A stretch of 44,889 bases of DNA. Source: Candidatus Micrarchaeota archaeon CG1_02_55_22 (GTDB taxonomy: Archaea > Micrarchaeota > Micrarchaeia > Norongarragalinales > UBA97). Of the stretch, positions 39,785-44,889 are shown piece after piece (the stretch's first letter is position 1; every line of letters begins with the position of its first letter). The position numbers were made by a program, and so were the translations under genes. The notes below the pieces were generated by a model. It ran no database searches and was not told the DNA's origin. It worked only from the letters and a program-made list of their open reading frames with translations. The stretch is taken from the NCBI GenBank assembly GCA_001871595.1, contig MNVH01000054.1:1-44889 (forward strand), written 5' to 3'.

Positions 39785-40718
39785 ATGGCCCGACGCATAG
39801 ACCGCGAGCAGCTCCGAATAGCCAAGCACGACGCCATCAACCACCTTACTAATATTGGCACTATACACGAAGTGATTGGTAGTACGGTCGCGCCCGGGGC
39901 TGGTTCAGCTAGTCTTGAGCGGTTCGACGACCTAGTGCGGCAGTTGAACGCCGAAAGAAACAAGATGCTCCCAATACGCGCTCTTACCGCGCGCGTCCGC
40001 AGGATTCATGATTTGAGCACCAGCGCGGCGCGGGCGCACGAATTGCTGACGCAATTAATAAGGGAGTGCGAGTCGCTTGGAGACGCCGTGCCACTACCGT
40101 TTAGGCGGGGCGGTATTCATCTCCCGCGCGGGACTTCCCTTGCTGCAGCAGGTCCGCGACCTCGATTTTTCACAGCAACTGCAAAGAAAGGTTATAAACA
40201 TCAACGACTTGGTTCGCGAAGAGCTTGGCGCGGGGACTTACCAAGACAAGTACGGCCGGCCCGTGACCGTGCAAACCCGATTGAGCAAGGGCGCGGTAGT
40301 GTTTGCTGACGCCGATAAACTACGCACCGTGCTCAACAACCTGCGCTTGGACGCGTCAATACATCCGAACGCGCCGGGCGGAATCAATCTGCTTGTGACT
40401 ACAGGCCTGACGAGGGATGGCCAAGTCCGGATTCGCCTTACAAGCCGCGGCGCCGAACCCATTCCCGAGGATATCAGGCGAAGAATCTTCTTCGAGGCAT
40501 TCACGACGCGCGCAGATGGCCGCGCCGGCGTCAACGGCGTCGGCAAGATAAGCGCGCGGCAGACAATCGAGGCACACGGCGGGAGCGTTCGAGCGCTCAA
40601 CCGCGGGCCCAACCGGGAGCCTTGCCTCGAGTTCCTGCTGCCGGCGGCTCTTTACGGCAAGAAAACCCTACGCGACCTCTCAAGCAATCAGGAACTCTTT
40701 GAGCTACTACAGCGCTGA
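39785..40718 (+). pseudogene. Histidine-kinase-like protein broken by a frameshift
   Basis: The first frame from ATG at 39785 gives MARRIDREQLRIAKHDAINH, a dimerisation helix with the H-D-x-x-N core of histidine kinases, and coiled helices until about residue 100. From about 40080-40130 sense passes to the next frame: LLQQVRDLDFSQQLQRKVIN, VVFADADKLRTVLNNLRLDA (N box), EDIRRRIFFEAFTTR and VNGVGKISARQTIEAHGG (G2-like), then LEFLLPA. This is the order of a kinase plus HATPase domain. The G1 Asp is missing, so the ATP site is also weakened. It is either a decayed kinase or an assembly frameshift. No response regulator is near. Confidence 0.65.
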
Positions 40719-40817
40719 GCTGCGATTGCCGCAGTTGGGTGTGCAGACGCGGCAGCTAGGCGACGGGCGTACTGAAGACGAAGGCCAACACGACGAACTT
40801 CCTGGCGGGCCAAGTAC

Positions 40818-41195
40818 CTAGAATACCTTCACTTTGACTCCAGCAATCCTCTCAAAATCGTGGTCCGTCGTGACCAGCGTGGCGCCAACCGATACCGCGC
40901 TTGCGGCGATGAGGCAATCCACGGCGGCAACGTAACCGCCTTTCCGGCGGCAGGACAGAGCAAACCCGCTAGCTATCCGGGCCTCTTCATAACCCACTGC
41001 CAGCGTATGCAGCTTGTTGAGAAACGCCTCGACGCGGGCGACCTTGTCCAGGTTCGCGCCGTTTACCGCTTCGACACAACAGATGACGTTAGTGTAAAAC
41101 TCTCCACCCTCAAGGACATCAAGAATGGCCTTGCCTCGAGCATCGCCGGATAGCAACTGGATTATAGCGCTGGAATCCAGAAAAAATCTTTCCAA
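40818..41195 (-). CDS. vapC: VapC-type PIN-domain ribonuclease toxin
   Basis: The 125-residue PIN protein has the acidic residues in order: FLDSSAII, CCVEAVNG, AVDCLIAASA and TTDHDFERI. VapC toxins cleave specific RNAs, often tRNA or rRNA. The TTG start at 41195 follows the antitoxin stop with no gap. The C-terminus KVKVF is a normal end. There is no sign of truncation. Confidence 0.9.
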   Translation of the reverse strand: MERFFLDSSAIIQLLSGDARGKAILDVLEGGEFYTNVICCVEAVNGANLDKVARVEAFLNKLHTLAVGYEEARIASGFALSCRRKGGYVAAVDCLIAASAVSVGATLVTTDHDFERIAGVKVKVF

Positions 41196-41390
41196 CTAAC
41201 GGCGCCTCCGGTCCGTCCGGATACGCTTGTTTATTTTTCCGGCATCCATGCCCTTGCACGAGCCGAAGAACTCCTTCAAGTCGAGGTCCTGCTTGACCTC
41301 GCGCATGACGACATCGCTGAAGCTCTCGCCCCCCTTCTTGGCCGCCTTCAGCCTCGCGTAAGCCTCGCCTGAAAGAAACACGTTCGCCAA
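41196..41390 (-). CDS. vapB: VapB-like antitoxin
   Basis: The 64-residue protein begins MANVFLSGEAYARLKAAKKG, then ESFSDVVMREVKQDLDLKEF: a short strand and helices with the SFSDVI motif of the archaeal VapB group. The basic C-terminus (KINKRIRTDRRRR) would wrap into the VapC active site. TTG at 41390 follows GGTGATGGGG. The stop codon abuts the VapC start, as usual for the pair. Confidence 0.85.
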   Translation of the reverse strand: MANVFLSGEAYARLKAAKKGGESFSDVVMREVKQDLDLKEFFGSCKGMDAGKINKRIRTDRRRR

Positions 41391-41408
41391 ACCCCATCAC
41401 CTATACGA

Positions 41409-41418
41409 TAGTATACTA
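41409..41418. promoter_or_regulatory. Palindromic candidate operator of vapBC
   Basis: TAGTATACTA is a perfect palindrome 19 bases upstream of the vapB start, followed on the minus strand by TTTTATATAG as the TATA box (41430-41421). Self-repression of vapBC through such a site is the standard arrangement. Confidence 0.5.
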
Positions 41419-41606
41419 CACTATATAAAACCATTCCGGGCGGCTTGCCGGCGCTGCCGGTGCCATAACCGGAAACACGGCGCGGGCCCGCCAGCAAGGT
41501 ATTTAAACTATTCGCAGCATATCTAGTTTCAAGCTTGTTTTCCGTGTTCGCCTGATTAAGTGTGACGGCGGAAAGGCTAGTGAAACCAGTTGAGGTGGAA
41601 GTCATT

Positions 41607-42074
41607 ATGGCAAAGAGTTACGTCAAATTCCAGGTTCCCGGCCCCGTGCAGGAGAAGACCTTAGAAATCCTAAACATCGCCAAGTCAGGCGGCAACATTC
41701 GCAAGGGAACGAACGAAGCGACAAAGGCGATTGAACGCGGTGAGGCAAAGCTCGTCATCATCGCCGAAGACGTTGACCCTGAAGAAATCGTGATGCACCT
41801 CCCCGTTTTGTGCGCGGAGAAGAACACGCCTTACACTTACGTTACCGAGAAGGTCGCGCTCGGCAAGGCCGCTGGCCTGCTTGTTGGTACTGCTGCAATA
41901 GCCATCACGAACGCTGGCACTGCGGAAGACCAGTTGCGCGAGCTCCTAGTCAAGGTACGTGAACTCATACCTGCTACGGCAAAGGAAGCAAAGCCGGCTC
42001 ATGCAAAGAAGGAGAAGGCCGAGAAAAAGGAAAAGAAGCCAGAGGCCGAGAAGGAAGAGAAGGCCGCTGAGTAA
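41607..42074 (+). CDS. rpl7ae: Ribosomal protein L7Ae with long charged tail
   Basis: This 155-residue protein has the L7Ae core: [56 protein letters not shown] and [16 protein letters not shown]. It binds kink-turns in 23S rRNA, box C/D and H/ACA RNAs and RNase P. Archaeal L7Ae is usually about 120 residues; here the last 35 are a Lys/Glu/Ala-rich tail ([19 protein letters not shown]). GAGGTGGA precedes ATG 41607, and AAGGTATTTAAAC about 105 bases upstream is the TATA region. It heads L7Ae-S28e-L24e. Confidence 0.95.
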   Translation: MAKSYVKFQVPGPVQEKTLEILNIAKSGGNIRKGTNEATKAIERGEAKLVIIAEDVDPEEIVMHLPVLCAEKNTPYTYVTEKVALGKAAGLLVGTAAIAITNAGTAEDQLRELLVKVRELIPATAKEAKPAHAKKEKAEKKEKKPEAEKEEKAAE

Positions 42075-42099
42075 GCAATAATAGTTTCATGGCGATTTA

Positions 42100-42384
42100 A
42101 TGGCTGGAAAAAAAGTAGTAAAAAAAGTTGAGAAGAAGGATGACTCGAAGGACGAGAAGTCCGACAAGCTCTATGATATTCCCGGCTTCAAGGCTGAAGT
42201 TGTCGAGATAGTTGGCCAGACCGGAGTTTTCGGCGAGGTCAAGCAGGTCATGTGCAAGATTCATGAAGGCAAGGACAGGGGCCGCGTCATCAGGCGCAAT
42301 GTTAAGGGGCCCGTCCGCAAGGGCGATTACCTAGTACTGCTTGAGACCGAACGCGAAGCCAAGCCAATCAAGACTAAGAAATAA
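42100..42384 (+). CDS. rps28e: Ribosomal protein S28e
   Basis: The S28e core reads [57 protein letters not shown]. It is a small OB-fold protein of the 30S subunit near the mRNA exit. The 94-residue product has an extra N-terminal Lys/Asp-rich 25 residues compared with the usual 70-residue form, similar in charge to the L7Ae tail. It starts 25 bases after L7Ae. Confidence 0.95.
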   Translation: MAGKKVVKKVEKKDDSKDEKSDKLYDIPGFKAEVVEIVGQTGVFGEVKQVMCKIHEGKDRGRVIRRNVKGPVRKGDYLVLLETEREAKPIKTKK

Positions 42385-42393
42385 GGTGTTTGT

Positions 42394-42561
42394 ATGACTG
42401 AATGCAGCTTCTGCGGAACAGATTACAAGACGGGCGTCGGCTTCACGTTCTACAAGAAGGACGGCAAGGCACTGCATTACTGCAGCAACAAGTGCCTCCG
42501 AAACGCCCAACTCAAGCGCAAGCCCGCAAACTTAAAATGGACTAAAGCGGGCGGCAAGTAA
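42394..42561 (+). CDS. rpl24e: Ribosomal protein L24e
   Basis: The 55-residue protein has CSFCGTDYKTGVGFTFYKKD, then LHYCSNKCLRNAQLKRKP: a zinc ribbon with Cys at CxxC and CxxxC spacing, typical of L24e. KWTKAGGK closes it. AAGGTG precedes ATG 42394, nine bases after the S28e stop. L7Ae-S28e-L24e in this order is an archaeal arrangement. Confidence 0.94.
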   Translation: MTECSFCGTDYKTGVGFTFYKKDGKALHYCSNKCLRNAQLKRKPANLKWTKAGGK

Positions 42562-42573
42562 GGCGATTCGCTC

Positions 42574-44889
42574 ATGCTGGGCAAGCTAGACTTCAAGACA
42601 ACGGAAAAGAAGTGGACTACTGCCTGGGAGAAGAGCGGCGTCTATTCTTTCAACCCTAAGTCTGACAAGCCTGTTTACTCCATCGACTCACCCCCACCTT
42701 TTACTTCCGGCGCGTTGCACATGGGGCACATCCTCTCCTACGCCTATTTTGATTTCGCGGCGCGTTACAAGCGAATGATGGGTTACAACGTCTTCTTCCC
42801 GCAGGGCTGGGACTGCCAAGGCTTCCCTACTGAGATAAAGGTCGAGAAGAAGTACGGCCGCAATATGCCGCGAAGCGAGTTCAAGAAGAAGTGCATCGAG
42901 TTCACCAAGGAAAACATTACTGCGATGAAGTCCCAAATGAAGGACATGGGCTTCTCGCCGGATTGGGCGCTCGAGTACCGCACCATGGACGCAGACTACC
43001 ACCGGCGCGTACAATACTCTCTGCTCAAGATGCTTGAAGCGGGCAAGGTATACCGCGGAAACCACCCCGTACAATTCTGCACCAACTGTGTTAGCGCTAT
43101 AGCCAAGGCCGAGCTCAACGACGTGGAACGCGAAACGAAACTAAATTACCTCTCATTCAAGGCCGACGACGGCGCGCTAGAGATTGCAACCACGCGGCCC
43201 GAGCTATTGCACGCGTGCGTTGCGGTACTAGTCAACCCTAACGATAAGAAGAACGCAAAATGGATTGGAAAGACCCTTACCGTTCCATTGCACGGCCAAC
43301 AAGTCCAAGTAATAGCCGACAAGGACGTTGACGCGGAGTTCGGCACTGGCGCGGTCATGGTGTGCACGTTCGGCGACAAGACCGACGTAGTGTGGACCTA
43401 CCGCCACAACCTACCCGTAGTCGAAGCGCTCGACGAGCACGGTAAGCTCCTCAACGCCGGCGATTACAGCGGCTTGAGCGTGGCCAAGGCCCGCGAGAAG
43501 ATTCTCGAAGACCTTAACACGCAAGGCCTCCTGCTTAAACAGGAACGCCTGCAACAAATCGTCAAAGCGCACGACCGGTGCGGTAAGATGAGCGTCGAAT
43601 TCCAGACGTCAAAACAATGGTTCATCAAGCTCAAGGGCAGTGAAGAAAAAATAATCAATGCAGGGCGCGGCATGCGCTGGATTCCCGACTTTGCCCTGCA
43701 GTACCTTATCGACTGGGCGGAATTCATCGAGTACGACTGGGTCATCTCCCGCAACCGCATCTACGGGACCCCCCTGCCGTTCTATTACTGCAATGACTGC
43801 AACGCAATCAAGACGCCGCCCTACGATAATCTCCCCGTCGACCCATCCAAGGACGCGTGGAAAGGAAAGTGCGAGTGCGGCGGTGAAATAGTCGGCGAGA
43901 CGATGACGTGCGACGTATGGGTCGATTCAAGCATCTCGCCCCTAGTAATCGCAGGCTGGCCTGATTCTGAAGGCACTGAACTCTTCAACAAAATATATCC
44001 CGCATCGTTACGCCCCCAAGGCCTTGAAATCATACGCACTTGGGCGTTCTACACCATTTCACGCTGCCTCGAATTGACCGGACAAGCCCCGTTCAAGGAC
44101 ATGCTCATCAACGGCAACGTGCTAGGCACGGACGGAAAGAAAATGAGCAAGAGCGTGGGCAACTACGAGGACCCGAACGCGCTTCTACAACGCTATCCCG
44201 CCGACGCGCTCCGCCAGTGGGCTGCGCTCAGCGGTGCGTTCGCGAAAGACCGGCCATTCAACTACAAGGACGTTGACCGTTCGAAAGCGTTCTTGACAAA
44301 ATACTACAACGCCTCGCGCTTCATCGAAAAAGCCCTGGAAGGATTCAAGCACTCGGACAAGAAGCTCGAACTAAGGGAGACCGACAAGTGGCTGCACAAC
44401 CGCCTGGCCCAAACGGTCAAGCAATGCGGAGAGGCCATGAAGAACTACGAATACTACGTCACAATTAATGCGATCCACGACTTCTTCTGGCACGACTTGT
44501 GCGACTATTACCTCGAAGAGGTAAAATACCGCGTGTACGGGGACGACGTTGAAAGCAAACGGGCAGCACAAGCCACGCTCCTCGAAGCGCTCTCCACTGC
44601 GACGCGCCTTTTGGCGCCGTTCGCACCGTTCATGACGGAAGAAGTCTATTCTGAAGTAGTCCTGCCAGCAGAAGGAAAGAAGGCTTCAAGCGTTCACCGC
44701 GCCGAATGGCCCTCGCTCGGCGAAGAGTATATAAATGAGAAGGCGGACTATAATGGTGAGACACTTCACTTTATTCTCTCGGAAATACGCCGTTTCAAGG
44801 CCTCTGCGGGCTTGGCGTTGAATGAAGAGATTTCTCTGGTTGAAGTAACGCTTCCAGAGCCCGCGATGGCGGACACACCGCTTTTCGAG
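42574..44889 (+). CDS. valS: Valine-tRNA ligase (cut by window edge)
   Basis: The frame is open from ATG 42574 to the last base, giving 772 residues without a stop. It has the HIGH-type motif in SPPPFTSGALHMGHILSYAY, FFPQGWDCQGFPTEIKVEKK, the editing-domain TTRPELLHACVAVLVNP, a Cys-rich insert (CNDCN...CECGG), VWVDSSISPL, GTDGKKMSKSVGN and a start of the anticodon-binding domain (DKWLHNRL). The N-P-TE pattern after the HIGH region and overall layout fit ValRS rather than IleRS. It follows L24e by 12 bases, an unusual neighbour that may be lineage-specific. Confidence 0.93.
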   Translation, partial: MLGKLDFKTTEKKWTTAWEKSGVYSFNPKSDKPVYSIDSPPPFTSGALHMGHILSYAYFDFAARYKRMMGYNVFFPQGWDCQGFPTEIKVEKKYGRNMPRSEFKKKCIEFTKENITAMKSQMKDMGFSPDWALEYRTMDADYHRRVQYSLLKMLEAGKVYRGNHPVQFCTNCVSAIAKAELNDVERETKLNYLSFKADDGALEIATTRPELLHACVAVLVNPNDKKNAKWIGKTLTVPLHGQQVQVIADKDVDAEFGTGAVMVCTFGDKTDVVWTYRHNLPVVEALDEHGKLLNAGDYSGLSVAKAREKILEDLNTQGLLLKQERLQQIVKAHDRCGKMSVEFQTSKQWFIKLKGSEEKIINAGRGMRWIPDFALQYLIDWAEFIEYDWVISRNRIYGTPLPFYYCNDCNAIKTPPYDNLPVDPSKDAWKGKCECGGEIVGETMTCDVWVDSSISPLVIAGWPDSEGTELFNKIYPASLRPQGLEIIRTWAFYTISRCLELTGQAPFKDMLINGNVLGTDGKKMSKSVGNYEDPNALLQRYPADALRQWAALSGAFAKDRPFNYKDVDRSKAFLTKYYNASRFIEKALEGFKHSDKKLELRETDKWLHNRLAQTVKQCGEAMKNYEYYVTINAIHDFFWHDLCDYYLEEVKYRVYGDDVESKRAAQATLLEALSTATRLLAPFAPFMTEEVYSEVVLPAEGKKASSVHRAEWPSLGEEYINEKADYNGETLHFILSEIRRFKASAGLALNEEISLVEVTLPEPAMADTPLFE

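Noticed and set aside
40719-40817. Short frame after the kinase-like gene (QLGVQTRQLGDG...)
   Set aside because: About 30 codons, no ribosome binding site or family; could be a frame-shifted tail but cannot be supported.

Overview
The window is archaeal chromosomal DNA. The evidence is a histone gene, the RNA polymerase subunit K gene (rpoK), an L7Ae-S28e-L24e ribosomal protein cluster, an archaeal RecJ-type DHH phosphoesterase, an aCPSF-type beta-CASP nuclease, an NreA-like protein, tandem Lrp domains, TATA boxes close to start codons, and GGTG-type ribosome binding sites with frequent GTG or TTG starts. Genes are tightly packed, often overlapping. I cannot name the phylum with confidence; a DPANN-type or other uncultured lineage would fit. 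No tRNA, rRNA, CRISPR array or transposase was seen.

Layout. 1-2.6 kb: the end of a serine acetyltransferase gene, a DUF4258/DUF2283 pair, a frameshifted beta-propeller lipoprotein and an acylphosphatase-like gene. 2.6-6.5 kb: an AT-richer accessory stretch with unknown genes, two ribbon-helix-helix regulators and two families of short repeated sites (TTCATAC-N2-GTATGAA and GTAGTGCCTAAA), ending in 1.2 kb without a convincing gene. 6.5-9.3 kb: an Lhr-type helicase.

9.3-14.6 kb is the most striking part: a compact, eukaryote-like ubiquitin system. A ubiquitin-like protein ending exactly in Gly-Gly, an E2 with HPN and catalytic Cys, and a 56-residue protein form one minus-strand unit. Divergent from it lie a Pro/Glu-rich protein, an Rpn11-like JAMM protease and a winged-helix plus RING-like protein. 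A short E1 follows after a lipoprotein gene, and a rhomboid protease lies next to it. Together these supply activation, conjugation, a likely E3 and deconjugation.

14.6-25.6 kb holds information-processing genes: NreA-like, an AAA+ ATPase with repeats upstream, histone, RecJ-like, Lrp-like, an atypical radical SAM protein, aCPSF2-like, rpoK, and a short NFACT-N (Rqc2/NEMF) protein without the NFACT-R domain.

25.6-37.9 kb contains an almost complete mevalonate-to-prenyl pathway: thiolase, HMG-CoA synthase and DUF35 (the channelling complex), class II HMG-CoA reductase, mevalonate kinase, eukaryotic-type phosphomevalonate kinase, diphosphomevalonate decarboxylase, type 2 IPP isomerase and a polyprenyl synthase. 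A LAGLIDADG endonuclease gene sits directly after the reductase gene, and beyond it lies a 17-codon remnant resembling the reductase C-terminus, which suggests insertion with replacement of the gene end. An HD-domain gene here is split by an in-frame TAG.

37.9-44.9 kb: glutamyl-tRNA synthetase, a frameshifted histidine-kinase-like gene, a VapBC pair, the L7Ae-S28e-L24e cluster and valyl-tRNA synthetase running off the end. Several genes are broken by frameshift or stop; whether this is decay or assembly error cannot be decided from one sequence.
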